This document shows positions 32,001-44,960 of a stretch of 64,000 nt of DNA, piece after piece. The stretch lies in NCBI GenBank assembly GCA_033675265.1, contig JAUJYZ010001540.1:344501-408500 (forward strand), given 5' to 3'. Both the position numbers and the translations under genes were made by a program. Below the pieces are notes generated by a model. That model saw nothing but the letters and a program-made list of their open reading frames with translations, did no database searches and was not told the DNA's origin. The stretch is from Actinostola sp. cb2023. Taxonomy: Eukaryota > Cnidaria > Anthozoa > Actiniaria > Actinostolidae. Each line of letters starts with the position of its first letter. The first letter of the stretch is position 1.

Positions 32001-35000
32001 CGTATAACAAGAAGCCAAAAACAGCGCTTAACAAACACGGATCTTGGAATAGCAAAGCCATTAAAACGGCTACAGCTACGCAGAGAAACAAGATTGAACA
32101 AAGGAGATAGAATCACAAGGAACAATACTCGACAGAGGAATACAGCTATCAGAATACAGGGGAGACGAAGCCAAAGAAGAAACCATACACACAAACAGAA
32201 CAGTCGTTAGTAGAACAACTTGTAACAAGCTAGTCTTGATAAACCATGTTTTTCGTGGAACTTTTTGTTTTAGTCAGTTTTTCTTCAAATCAGTAGCTTT
32301 ACAAGTTGTTAACTGGTTTTATCACAAACCAGGAAACACACAGAACTCATTGTAGATTTGCTCATTGGAGTCGGTATTACATGTTTGAAAGTAACTCAAA
32401 CTTTGTAAGAGGAATTCATTCGCAGGGAATACGCTTGCACGACGCAGCTAGACAATACTGTGCGTCATACAACAGCGGGTGCGCGTGTTTACATACATAC
32501 ATACATACATAATCTTTATTTATCCTCGAATTTCCAGAGTAGCTTCGCGCTTCGCTGTAACAACTCTTGACGAGTAAATCAGTAAAGTTTTCGTTTCCTG
32601 CAATTTCCATGTATCTTACCTGACGAGAGAGTTCCATAGCCACCAAAGAGTACATTCGCAAGTGATCTATTCATAGCTTTGCACATGATGTACGATAGAA
32701 TACCACCAGAGAATCCTACCAAGGCACCCACAATGGTCAGGAGGTCGTTATTCAACATGAAACCCTCGGCACACAACGCCCATCCACTGTAGCTGTTGAG
32801 TACAGTTATAACTACAGGCATGTCGGCACCACCTATCGATGCCGTCATGTGCCATCCCATGATCATGGACAGTGTTGCGGTTGTACCTAGAGAGAGAACA
32901 TGATTAATACAATACGATAATCTTTATTTAACGTGGTGTGCCTAGCTCAAGAGCTACTTTTCAGATATGCCACAAATAATACAAGAAACAACTAATCGGT
33001 GTTAAGTGAAAGATGATAAGTTTGCAAGAAAACCATTGTTCAAGGGACAGACACACGGTGCAACATTGCGCGCAATATTGTTCATATTGCAGCGTGTGTC
33101 CACCCCTGTAATTGTTGGAACCAAGTATAATGCGATCTTATTTCTGCAATATTACGCGCAACAAATTGCAGAGGTAGACAGACGCCAAGAAATCCTGGTT
33201 GTTCTGCTACAAGTTTTGTACACTAACTTAAACTGAGCAAAAACAAACGAAAAATGACAAACAGCGGGCTTGGTTCGCTGTGTCGGTGTAACATATTTCC
33301 TTACCTAACATGGACAGGCAAACGCTGTTGTCACCACTAGTCATGTACCAACCCATGGCAGCAACATTAGCTAAAGCCAAAGCAAGATTCAGCTGGTTTT
33401 TGCCAGGCAAACTCAGAGCTCTGGAATTCAACAATGCATGAAGCTTTCCGAACGCAACCAACGATCCTGTGAAAGTCACGCCACCAATAAATGTCCCCAG
33501 GAAAATAGCTGTCTTGTGTACATTCCCAGCAGGGTCCAGGGCAAAGTGTTCACCGTCAATCATGAACTTGGCAATAGCTGTCAAGACAGCAGCAAGTCCA
33601 ACAAAACTGTGGAATGCTGCAACGAGCTGTGGTAGGTCGCTTACTGCAATACGGCTTGAGATGGCAGCACCAATAGCACCACCAATCCCCATCATTGCAC
33701 TCATCTGGGCAAGCGTATCTAGACTGGGATTGAGATTACCTATGGTAGCGGCCATACCAGTACCAATACCAATCATTCCTGGACAGAAACAACATATTAG
33801 TTTTCATACACATTATAATTTTAGATAATTGTATTCCATCAAATACCAAACTAGGTACATAGGATAAAGTACTTACAATTTCTAAACGTACAGTAACATA
33901 AACTATAGAATATAGCTATCATATAACGAAAGAATATCATAACAATATTTTGCTATTATTTTCATGATAGAATTGTCATGTATATTCAGAATATATAAAA
34001 ATAATTTCTTTGTATCAAATAGACTGAACAATTTATTAACACTATATATATTATGTATAAAATCATATCTAAGTTCCACAAACTTTTCATTGGTGCAGGA
34101 CATTAAGTAATGATATTCATCACCGATTCCATTCGGCGAATGACATAAATTACACTTTCGTTCATTGTAAGGGATTTTGTTATAACGGCGAGATTCAACT
34201 GGTAAGTCTGTGTGCAGAAACTCTTACTCTCGTTACAGCCTGACGATATTTAACGTTACATATTTCGTGAAGATATTCTTCAAAACCAAAATTCTTCTTC
34301 ACTTGACTTAGAGTTCGTAATTTACCACTAGTACGACTTTGTTGAATCTGACCTTTCCAATAATCAGAAAAATAATTAAATAATTTCGTTTTCATATATT
34401 TACCTAGACTATTTAAACGTTTGAGCGGTAAGGAAATAACATCTAATGATCTCAAATCACATAATTGTAACACATAATTTGTAAAAACAACCGCCTGGTA
34501 ATTAGATTGAATACTAAAATTAGCAGCTTTTCCTACAAGAGTATCATGATAATCTGGGGTTTTAATTCGTACCCAATACTTTGCCACCAGAGTAGAAACC
34601 TGTACTATCAAAGGGACTCTACCTATCTCACCATACACAGCTAAATTTGTAGATTTAGAATGAACTCCTAGAATGCGCTAAAAAAAAAAAACTGCAAAGA
34701 TTCTAGCTTATTTACTACACTGAAAAATTTCTTTTTAAAAACGTCAAAGGAAGAAATTTTTCCCAATAGGTTCTCGCCCCAGATTTCACAACCATATAAT
34801 AGAACTGGAACTACTACTGAAGAAAATAATTTTAGTAATACTTTTATAGGTACATTCTCTGCATTTGAGAGTTTTTTCAGTTCTATTACATTGTTTAATG
34901 TTTAAAAGAAGCCCGTAATGCTTTGTTATATAAAGTTTTCATAGCTCTCTTAAAATTACCTGCAAAGTACATTTCCTACGAGTCGATCTAATCTATGTTG

Positions 35001-38000
35001 AATATGACTCACCAAGAGAAATGCCTTGTCGGCTTGTTCTTTGGGTAGATAATCCAGACAATGCACCAACACAGCATAAAGATGAGATGAGGTATGCTAA
35101 CTGGTCGGCGTCAGGATAACCAGCACACTTGGCCACAACATATCCACCAATGGCCGCACCAGCAGGTAGACTGTACATATAAGCATACTCTGGTGGATCA
35201 TCTGACAATAAATTCATGTTTATATGCTATAATATTATTTATTATTGTAGTTATTTTGATACAGTAGCATATAAACAGCATACAAAATGCAAAGATGATC
35301 TCAAATGTGATGAGAACAAAAGTTCAATGTGTTTAAAGAGCTACTGACATAATAGATGTCTTTTGTCACAACTTACAGCTCTTGATCAAACAGAGCACTG
35401 CGTAGTACTAAAAGTACCAATGGTCAGTCGCTGGTTCAATAGCTGATATTGAAGTTACACTCCAATGACTCTGAACAAAGGTTTCAAGTCAAGGCTATCG
35501 GGTCAAGGTTTTGTACTGACCCGATAACCTTGACTTGAAACCGTTGTTCAGAGTCATCAGCTATTAGTACTGACTACTTACCAGGTCTTCTGAACATGTC
35601 CAACATCCTCTTAGTGATGATAAAACCACCAGTGATGTTAATAGATGAGATCAAAGTAGCAGCAGCAGCTAGCGAAGTAGCAGTGCTGTTAGGCATCAAG
35701 CCACCGCCCATCATTACCAGGCCTCCTGCGGCTGTGATTCCAGAGATAGCATTGGTAACAGACATTAGTGGCGAATGCAGAGATGGTGCGACTCCCCAAA
35801 CTACTTTGTAACCAATGACACCAGCCAATGAGAAGGTTGTTATCATGGTAGCAAAAGCTGCATTTGGCGATGCGACACTGAGGGCAATAATTGATCCAAG
35901 ACCAGCTGAAATGATTAATAGTAAATAATGTCACTATAATCACTGACTATGATGACTGTATGTCCCTATAATCACTGACTATGATGACTGTATGTCCCTA
36001 TATAATCACTGACTATGATGACTGTATGTCCCTATAATCACTGACTATGATGACTGTATGTCCCTATAATCACTGACTATGATGACTGTATGTCCCTATA
36101 ATCACTGACTATGACTGTATGTCCCTATAATCACTGACTATGATGACTGTATGTCCCTATAATCACTGACTATGATGACTGTCCCTATAATCACTGACTA
36201 TGATGACTGTATGTCCCTATAATCACTGACTATGATGACTGTATGTCCCTATAATCACTGACTATGATGACTGTATGTCCCTATAATCACTGACTATGAT
36301 GACTGTATGTCCCTATAATCACTGACTATGATGACTGTATGTCACTATAATCACTGACTATGATGACTGTATGTCACTATAATCACTGACTATGATGACT
36401 GTGTCCCTATAATCACTGACTATGATGACTGTATGTCCCTATAATCACTGACTATGATGACTGTATCAAACAACTTACCAGCAGTAAGACCTGCTTCTTG
36501 TAGTGCATTATTAAAAGGAGAAGTTTCTGGAGCCTTGATGACTGCTTTAGGCTTTGAAGGGGTGGGTGGTGGATGGCTGATCTGTGGTGGTGGCCACATC
36601 ATTTTACCATCATGTAAGATAATGGAGCCTCTAACCACTTCATCATTCAAGTCAATACCAAAGCTTCCTTTCTGACCTCCCATGGACAGGAGGTACTTTG
36701 TGAGGTTGTTTGCATACAGTGTGCTGGATTGAGTAGCAAGTCGACTTGGAAGATCAGTGTATCCTATAATCTATGAAAACAACAAAACAACTTTGTGAGG
36801 TTGTTTGTATACAGAAATAGATCTATTGGGATACCACATGTTTATAACAACAACAACATCAACATAATGTTGTTTGTATAAGAGAATCAGACTAAATCGC
36901 TAACACACTATACTGTAAGTACGGCAGATCAGCTACAGAACACAGTGACATTGATCTTTTCTAACATTTGAATGCAAGAGTATGTGCTGTCACCAAGTTG
37001 TGCTGTATGCTATGGTTTCACTACTCTATCCCATCACACTTAACTATCCCGTCATATTACTCTACCCATCACACTACTCTCTCCCGTCATATTACTCTAT
37101 CCTGTCATACTACTCTATCCCGTCATATTACTCTATCCCGTCACATTACTCTATCCGTCATATTACTCTATCCTGTCATACTACTCTATCCTGTCATATT
37201 ACTCTATCCTATCATACTACTCTATCCTATCACTCTATCCTGTCTCTGTCATACTACTCTATCCCGTCATATTACTCTATCCTGTCATACTCTATCCTGT
37301 CATACACTACTACTCATATACTCTACCCTCCTGTCATATTACTCTATCCTGTCATACTACTCTATCCTGTCATATTACTCTATGTCATACTACTCTATCC
37401 TCATATTACTCTATCCTGTCATACTACTCTATCATATTACTCTATCCTGTCATACTACTCTATCCTCATATTACTCTATCCTGTCACTACTCTATCCCAT
37501 CATATTACTCTATCCTGTCATACTACTCTATCCTGTCATATTACTCTATCCTGTCATACTACTCTATCCTGTCATATTACTCTATCCTGTCATACTACTC
37601 TATACCCGTCATATTACTCTATCTTGTCATACTACTCTATCCTGTCATATTACTCTATCCTGTCATACTACTCTATCCTGTCATATTACTCTATCCTGTC
37701 ATACTACTCTATCCTGTCATACTACTCTATCCTGTCATATTACTCTATCCTGTCATACTACTCTATCCTGTCATATTACTCTATCCTGTCATACTACTCT
37801 ATCCTGTCATATCATATTACTCTATCCTGTCATACTACTCTATCCTGTCATATACTCTATCCTGTCATATTACTCTATCCTGTCATCTATCTATCCTGTC
37901 ATATTATCTATCCTGTCATACTACTCTATCCTGTCATATACTCTATCCCAGTCATATACTCTATCCTGTCATATACTCTATCTTGTCATACTACTCTATC

Positions 38001-41000
38001 CTGTCATACTACTCTATCCTGTCATACTACTCTATCCTGTCATACTACTCTATCCTGTCATACTATCTATCTTGTCATACTACTATCTTGTCATACTACT
38101 CTATCCCATCATATTACTCTATCCTGTCATACTCTATCCTCACCTGTCATATTACTCTATCCTGTCATACTACTCTATCCATCATATTACTCTATCCTGT
38201 ATACTACTCTATCCTGTCATATTACTCTATCCTGTCATACTACTCTATCCTGTCATACTATCCCGTCATATTACTCTATCCTGTCATACTACTCTATCCT
38301 GTCACTACTCTATCCCATCATACTATCTATCCTGTCATATTACTCTATCTTGTCATACTACTCTATCCTGTCAGGATACTCTATCTTGTCATACTACTCT
38401 ATCATGTCATATTACTCTATCCTGTCATACTACTCTATCCTGTCATATTACTCTATCCTGTCATCCTACTCTATCCTGTCATATAGAGTAGTATGACAGG
38501 ATAGAGTATACTACTCTATCCTGGGATAGAGTAGTATGACTCTAGTAATATGATGGGATAGAGTAGTATGACAGGATAGAGTAGTATGATGGGATAGAGT
38601 TAGTATGATGGGATAGAGTAGTATGACAGGATAGAGTAGTATGATGGGATAGAGTAGTATACTAGTATGACAGGATAGAGTAGTATATGGGATAGAGTAG
38701 TATGACAGGATAGAGTAATATCCAGGATAGATAGTACAGGATAGAGTAGTATACAGGATACTAGTATGACAGGATAGAGTATATACTCTATCCTGATAGA
38801 TATGACAGGATACTCTATGACAGGATAGAGTAGTGACGGGATAGTAGTCTGTTACTCTATCCTGTAGAGTAATATACTATATACTCTATCCAGGATAGAG
38901 TCATATTACTCTATATGACGAGGATGTCATATGACTCTATAATATGTCATACTACTCTATCCAGGATAGAGTCATATTACTCTATCCTGTCATACTACTC
39001 TATCCCGTCATATTACTCTATCCTGTCATACTACTCTATCCTGTCATATTACTCTATCCTGTCATACTACTCTATCCTGTCATATTACTCTATCCTGTCA
39101 TACTACTCTATCCTGTCATATTACTCTATCCTGTCATACTACTCTATCCTGTCATACTACTCTATCCTGTCATATTACTCTATCCTGTCATACTACTCTA
39201 TCCTGTCATACTACTCTATCCTGTCATACTACTCTATCCTGTCATATTACTCTATCCTGTCATACTACTCTATCCTGTCATATTACTCTATCCTGTCATA
39301 CTACTCTATCCTGTCATACTACTCTATCCTGTCATACTACTCTATCCTGTCATACTACTCTATCCTGTCATATCTCTATCATATACTACTCTATCCCATC
39401 ATACTACTCTATCCTGTCATACTACTCTATCCTGTCATACTACTCTATCCTGTCATACTACTCTATCCTGTCATACTACTACTCTATCCATCATACTACT
39501 CTATCCTGTCATACTACTCTATCCTGTCATACTACTCTATCCTGTCATATTACTCTATCCTGTCATACTACTCTATCCTGTCATATTACTCTATCCTGTC
39601 ATATTACTCTATCCTGTCATACTACTCTATCCTGTCATATTACTCTATCCTGTCATACTACTCTATCCTGTCATATTACTCTATCCTGTCATACTACTCT
39701 ATCCTATGTCATATTACTCTATCCTGTCATACTACTCTACTGTCATATACTCTATCTTGTCATACTACTCTATCCTGTCATATTACTCTATCCTGTCATA
39801 CTACTCTATCCTGTCATACTACTCTATCCTGTCATACTACTCTATCCTGTCATACTACTACTATCTATCCTGTCATACTACTCTATCCTGTCATACTACT
39901 CTATCCTGTCATATTACTCTATCCTGTCATACTACTCTATCCTGTCATACTACTCTATCCTGTCATACTACTCTATCCTGTCATATTACTCTATCCTGTC
40001 ATACTACTCTATCCTGTCATACTACTCTATCCTGTCATACTACTCTATCCTGTCATATTACTCTATCTTGTCATACTACTCTATCCTGTCATACTACTCT
40101 ATCTTGTCATACTACTCTATCCTGTCATATTACTCTATCCTGTCATACTACTCTATCCTGTCATATTACTCTATCCTGTCATACTACTCTATCCTGTCAT
40201 CTACTCTATCCTGTCATATTACTCTATCCTGTCATACTACTCTATCCTGTCATATTACTCTATCCTGTCATACTACTCTATCCTGTCATACTACTCTATC
40301 CTGTCATACTACTCTATCCTGTCATACTACTCTATCCTGTCATACTACTCTATCCTGTCATACTACTCTATCCTGTCATACTACTCTATCCTGTCATACT
40401 ACTCTATCCCGTCATATACTCTATCCTCTCTACTCTATCCCATCATACTACTCTATCCTGTCATACTACTCTATCCTGTCATCCTGTCATATCCTGTCAT
40501 ACTACTCTATCCTGTCATATTACTCTATCTTGTCATACTACTCTATCCTGTCATACTACTCTATCTTGTCATACTACTCTATTCCATCATATTACTCTAT
40601 CCCATCATACTACTTACATTGACACCATTGTGAACATTCAGCTCTCCTGGTTTGGTCAACTCACAGTTTCCACCAGTCTCTGCAGCCATGTCTACGATAA
40701 CAGAGCCTGGTTTCATAGATTCAACCATGGCTTTGGTAATGAGTTTAGGGGCAGGTTTACCAGGGATTAAAGCTGTAGTGATAACGATGTCAACCTCTTT
40801 ACACTGCTTGGCAAACAAGGCCATTTCTGCTTCAATAAACTCTTTGGACATCTCCTTGGCATACCCACCGGTACCTGAAATAAAAAAAACATTTTAATAG
40901 TATACAAGAAAAGCTACGATAGTATATAAACAAATTATGAATCAATACAAAATGCTTCCTCAACAAAGGAACTGCCACATATGTCTTTACACTGTACCTT

Positions 41001-42807
41001 CTCCAGACTCCTCGATTCCAGTGATTTCCAAGAATTCTGCTCCAAGTGACTGCACTTGTTCCTTGACAGCAGCTCTGGTATCAAAACCTCTCACAATGGC
41101 ACCCATGTTTTTTGCCGTGGCAATGGCAGACAAACCAGCAACTCCACCACCTTGTAAGCAAAAACCATAGGATTTTAGAATCATAAATATTGTGATCTTG
41201 AGACAGATAATTGTACTCACCAATGACAAGGACTTTAGCTGGAGGGACTTTTCCTGCTGCAGTGATTTGACCAGTGAAAAACCTGCCAAACAGGTTTGCT
41301 GCTTCAATAACTGCTTTGTATCCAGCAATGTTAGCCATGGAACTCAATACATCAAATGATTGAGCTCTACTTATCCTAGGAACGCAGTCAACACCAAATG
41401 CTGTGATGTTCTTCTTTGCCAGTGCATCTACAAGTTGTTTGTTCTGTGCTGGGTGCAGGAAACTGATCAATTTGGTTCCTTCCTTCAACAGATCTGTCTC
41501 TTCTAGAGCTGGAGGTCGTACCTAGTCACAGTAGATTTACACAGCATATTGGATAGTGTAATACACCACGTGTGTTTGTGCCCTTCTTTATGCCATGATG
41601 TCCTTGTCACAGGCTACCATTTGTTTCTGTCATCTTGACATTTTTACTGCATTCTAACTTACAGTATATGGGGGAGCCTCACAAAGCCCCTAACAAAGTT
41701 CCTAGTGTCATATTGCACCTTCACATTTAGGCTTCATACTTTCTGTTCGCACCTTTTCTAGTCATGGATTTTCTCCATGACTATTTGTAACTTGGTTATT
41801 GTTATTAAAACAACTGACAATCTATTTTCTTATAACCTTACCTTTAGAATAATATCAGAGTTGTTATAAATATCTTGAACACTTTTCATTGTTGCTCCTG
41901 CATTAACGTAGTCTTCATCTAAAAACCTGGCATTGACGCCTGCCCCTTGCTCAATCAAGACCTTAAATCCTTGCTTGGTGAATTGGGCAACTGCTGTTGG
42001 ACTGATTGCAACCCGACGCTCATTCTGAAAGGTCTCCTTAGGAACACCGATTGTCATTTGGTCATATGGGATCAGAGGAAATGTTGATGCCTCTGCATTT
42101 TCTGAAAGAATAAAATGAACAAATTAATGTAATAGTTATAAAACTTAATTAATTTAATTATAATGCGGCCATTAGATGACCATTGTTAAAACTGACTGTA
42201 CCTTTGGCCTGATTAGAGCAGAACCGTGCTGTACCAGCATATAGTTTAGGATAGAAGAATGCATCCTGCAGAAAGGACTAATTTATTAGCTGTTGAGACT
42301 CAATGATACTTTCAAAATAATATTGAAGATAACTTACTTTTATTATGGATTGTTTTGGCAAAGACGTTAACTTAGAAATGCTACCCACAGCTCCATATCT
42401 GGCTCCTGAAACATATAAGTAACACGTTTTATTATATAGCACAGATACTACGAGCGCTCTTATTGGTCAATTAGCAGGCCATAACTTCCTGTACGGCCCG
42501 CTGAAAACAGAAAAGTAAGGAAAAAGCTATATAATAAATATCTTATTAACCTCGCTTGCTTGGTCCATATGGGAAGTTATGGATCCTCGTTTCCCCCCCA
42601 CTTTTTATGGCCCGCATGCTACGTGCTTGGGCCATTAGGCCGTGAGAAAAAACTGGGTCCATAACTTCCCGTACGGACCTCGCGCTCGGTTAATAAGAGG
42701 TATGTATTACAACATTATAACAAAGATGAAGAACGCTCATTAAACCTACCACCAATAGCCTGAAGACGACAGTGATTTAGCACTTGTGTGCTTGTCCTCA
42801 GGAACAT
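29053..42807 (-). CDS. NNT: Mitochondrial NAD(P) transhydrogenase
   Basis: Fifteen coding exons, all phases consistent, give 1,092 residues (human NNT 1,086): 42807-42750, 42405-42338, 42265-42202, 42101-41842, 41521-41221, 41150-40998, 40874-40618, 36770-36479, 35905-35582, 35201-35013, 33778-33305, 32886-32620, 31571-31332, 29939-29761, 29205-29053 (TAA). The enzyme couples proton entry to hydride transfer from NADH to NADP+ at the inner membrane. Residues 1 to about 60 lack acidic residues ([20 protein letters not shown]), as in a mitochondrial presequence. Domain I starts near MTIGVPKE (79) and has GGGVAG (251) and RGFDTRAA. Exons 9-12 encode the membrane domain. Exons 13-15 encode domain III, with [36 protein letters not shown] and [15 protein letters not shown]. 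No break or missing motif is seen. CCTAG just before the ATG may be an acceptor for an upstream 5' UTR exon. Confidence 0.96.
29286..29432. mobile_element. Hairpin MITE inside the last NNT intron
   Basis: CTAGAGTGCAATTTAGAAAA at 29286 and its complement ending at 29432 are exact inverted ends, with AGTACTAAATAG/CTATTTAGTACT pairing inside. Confidence 0.8.
29958..31275. repeat. CAT-rich minisatellite with ACGGT spacer
   Basis: Variable 24-36 bp units of CATTACGGTCATCATCACCA followed by (CAT)n fill the intron between NNT exons 13 and 14. The array begins about 19 bases from the exon 14 acceptor (exon starts 29939 on the minus strand). Frames reading poly-His/Ser or poly-Met/Asp are artefacts of the trinucleotide content. 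Confidence 0.93.
30287..30404. mobile_element. Hairpin element embedded in the CAT array
   Basis: AGAGCAGATTTCGTACGACT at 30287 pairs with AGTCCTACGAAATCTGCTCT ending at 30404. The CAT array continues on both sides. A diverged relative (AGAACAAATTTCGTATGTGA) lies at 48167. Confidence 0.75.
31708..31851 (+). CDS. Possible short frame antisense to NNT, unidentified
   Basis: A 47-codon acidic, Trp-rich frame ([20 protein letters not shown] at its start) follows CACGTGATAACATGACGTCA and ACACGTGAC, a combination of E-box and CRE motifs that would suit a promoter. GAG|GTAAAA at 31836 could be a donor. I cannot join it to the next frame (31917) in phase with the obvious acceptor at 31914, and I recognise no family. 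It may be an old transposon fragment. Confidence 0.2.
   Translation: MHSLSSYVWEDLPDRGETNEDGEWVWVQGVREEKGKDRKLTIEVKYE
31917..32210 (+). CDS. Possible 97-residue basic protein antisense to NNT
   Basis: An ATG frame in the NNT intron between exons 12 and 13, preceded by TTCAG. It starts acidic ([16 protein letters not shown]) and then turns strongly Arg/Lys/Gln/Asn-rich. Its length is modest and the composition could be chance or a transposon remnant. No domain recognised. Confidence 0.2.
   Translation: MSSEEEDMNASHSKRSVAVEPSQLECDRRITRSQKQRLTNTDLGIAKPLKRLQLRRETRLNKGDRITRNNTRQRNTAIRIQGRRSQRRNHTHKQNSR
33903..34985 (-). pseudogene. 5'-truncated LINE, C-terminal pol relic
   Basis: The minus strand of NNT intron 10 reads, in broken frames, [54 protein letters not shown] and then [20 protein letters not shown]. 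These are the conserved post-RT segments and terminal Cys/His cluster of non-LTR retrotransposons. A frame change separates RLTS from the Cys/His part, and an A/T run near 34680 breaks the upstream part. The endonuclease and RT core are missing. Confidence 0.7.
35467..35555. repeat. Small hairpin, about 89 bp
   Basis: GACTCTGAACAAAGGTTTCA pairs with TGAAACCGTTGTTCAGAGTC, with an inner GGCTATCGGGTCA/TGACCCGATAACC. It lies in the NNT intron just downstream of exon 9. Confidence 0.7.
35925..36466. repeat. 32 bp minisatellite next to a splice donor
   Basis: About 17 copies of TCCCTATAATCACTGACTAT plus GATGACTGTATG, with occasional small deletions and TCAC variants. It fills most of the intron between NNT exons 8 and 9. 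Its right edge is about 12 bases from the donor of exon 8 (exon ends 36479 on the minus strand). Confidence 0.95.
37015..40613. repeat. 18/36 bp satellite filling an NNT intron
   Basis: About 190 copies of TACTCTATCCTGTCATAC, often alternating with TATTACT variants (period 36). It occupies nearly all of the intron between NNT exons 7 and 8. The right edge reaches the donor: the minus strand reads GTAA and then enters the repeat. Being a multiple of 3, it gives long (YYSILS)n frames that are not genes. A block at 38480-38965 is inverted. Confidence 0.95.
42430..42715. mobile_element. Dispersed palindromic repeat, copy 2
   Basis: CTCTTATTGGTCAATTAG and CCATAACTTCC at the left are answered by GGTTAATAAGAGGTATG and CATAACTTCCCGTACGGACC at the right. 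It lies in NNT intron 1 and shares sequence with 485-580. Confidence 0.65.
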
Positions 42808-42923
42808 TGTGATTCCTAGGAATAGAGAGAAAATATTGAGAAACCTAGAACTCTAGGTCATTTAAACCAGACAGCTGTCCTGACAAATACATTTTTACAG
42901 ATGTAACTTCTATAACATTCAAA

Positions 42924-43219
42924 GGAACATTGCGTTTATGAGTTATAATATAATAGAGGTTTGAAATCTCAATATGCAAATTTAATGACGTGTACTAAGA
43001 CTTCATTTATTATACAAAAACGCCCTTGTGCTGATTATTGACATTTGAAAACTTACAGAATATTTTCACAGTCTTTATAAATGATTTTATAACTTTTTTG
43101 CCCATTAAAAAAAATAAGTTCTTGAAAAAGTCTAAATAAGTTATGGTAAATTCCTTGTAGATGTCATCAAATTTGCATATTGAGATTTCAAACCTCTATA
43201 ACTCATAAACGCAAGGTTC
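42924..43219. mobile_element. Fold-back element upstream of NNT
   Basis: GAACATTGCGTTTATGAGTT at 42924 pairs with AACTCATAAACGCAAGGTTC ending at 43219; arms of about 55 bp share TTTGAAATCTCAATATGCAA. The interior TTATTGACATTTGAAAAC... is related to 62096-62300. It is close to the NNT 5' end and could affect its promoter. Confidence 0.75.
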
Positions 43220-44700
43220 AAATTACAAAATACTGAACCCACCAACTATTCAGCTTATATTGAATAGATTCTTAAAACAATCTCACAAGGGCGATAGGCA
43301 TAATATAAATTATATTGTCTAAGATAACAGGAGTACAATACACCTTTCCCACATTCTGCTCCAATGCCCTTTGTACAATAGCACCAGAGCTGGGACTGCA
43401 ATACATTTCCATATATTTACTCCAGTTTGTTTACCCCAATCTTGACTAAGCCATATTGTTCATGCATTGACGGCATGAAATGAATATGGAAAAAGTCTAG
43501 TTAAAAGGATTTTAAAAGTAAGTTACTAAAAATCAATGGGAAGATACAACCTCATTTGAGAGTGCAAAACATAAGTGTTTTGATGGGAATGTTAGAATTC
43601 CAAAAAATTAGAGTACCGGTCGATGGTCCTGGAGTCCCCTTGGGACAGTGGAGTTGTTTGGTGCATACATAATTAGCACTGCATAGTCAACAAGCTCAGT
43701 TGTCTTTTATGAATCGAACAAAACACCGTTAAATGAATCCAGCACAAACAGCAATATCAAGAAAGACAAAGAACATAAAAGAGAGTTGTTAACTTAGTGG
43801 ATATATGAATATCGTAGACAATAATAATACGCCATGGACTAACATACACGTGCTATTTGTTTTGCGCCAAAAAATCTACACGTCATTTAACAGTTTATAT
43901 GTGCCATATTATTTACACGCAAAAAGCATAGAAGGATAAATACTTTATACGAAGCAGTGCTTACTCGATCTTCTTTGCAAATCAACAAACATACCGTATT
44001 TTCCTCATACTAACAGTAACCGATACAGTAGTCATAGACATATACTGATATAACCATTAGGTGGATTAACTACACATGCCGGAAGATGTGCAGAATCACA
44101 AACACGCGACAAAAAAATACACACAGGAAATATAGAAAGATGGCCTATTATATGGGACATCGTAGGTAATATAACAGGTAATTGGCCTCGTTCATGGAGT
44201 GTTGATAAAGTGTTAGGATAGTAAGCTTATTAATACAAGTAACAGGATTTTTGTTCGTTCAGTGCTGAGTGATAAAAACCAAGACATTTTTATAAGATGA
44301 ACCAATAGTAATATCTACAATAACTCGTCACGAATACTTTAGAACATTTACCCAGTGAACATAGTACTCGCCTGTTGTTAGACGACGCCTCTACTCCTTC
44401 TAAACCGGCAAATCAAGACCAACATTTACCGGTCAAGAGAGTACAGCGTAAGAAAGAAGGAAAGATCGAAGCACTAGAACCCAGGCATGTGTGCGCGCGG
44501 ATTCGAGTGACACAGTAATCCCGCCAATTCGAACGAATTTGGGATTTTCCTTTTTCTTTCCATTCTTTCTTTCCGTTTCATCTCTTTGCTATTTACTTCA
44601 GTGTTTGAGGTTTTCATTATACACTGCATATTTATATACGGTTTATACGGATACAACCAGGAGACAGTAAACAAACAACACAAATCAATAAAAATATAAA
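43220..44700. other. Region between NNT and MANBA, no coding exon seen
   Basis: This stretch should contain the NNT promoter and perhaps a 5' UTR exon. No TATA box or sure donor is recognised. A small hairpin AAACCGGCAAATC/GTAAATGTTGG is at 44402-44437. Confidence 0.4.
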
Positions 44701-44701
44701 C

Positions 44702-44736
44702 TTTATTAGTTTGAAAATAGAACTTTAAACTTTATT
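44702..44736 (-). terminator. Two candidate poly(A) signals for MANBA
   Basis: AATAAA on the minus strand at 44736-44731 and 44707-44702, about 225-260 bases after the beta-mannosidase stop codon at 44961. Confidence 0.55.
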
Positions 44737-44960
44737 AGCTTTGTACGAGTAGAATATCGTAAATATTATTGTCATTTTTGACGTCATTATTTCACATTCA
44801 CATTTTACAACTTGAAAGTTTGGTCTGAGTTGACGATGGTTTAATTATCTCAGAAGGGCCTGGCCTCTGTCCCAGGCCTCACCTCCAAGTGAAATATATA
44901 CATCCTTCTCATCATTAGGACAAATTAACACCGAAAGGCACACGTTTTTAGATCGTGAGA

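Noticed and set aside
31720..32091. 123-codon minus-strand frame in the NNT intron
   Set aside because: No domain, and overlaps better-supported plus-strand frames; likely chance.
36968..40770. Frames of 500-600 codons with (YYSILS)n
   Set aside because: The 18 bp satellite is a multiple of three, so any stop-free frame persists. It lies within an intron with verified flanking exons.
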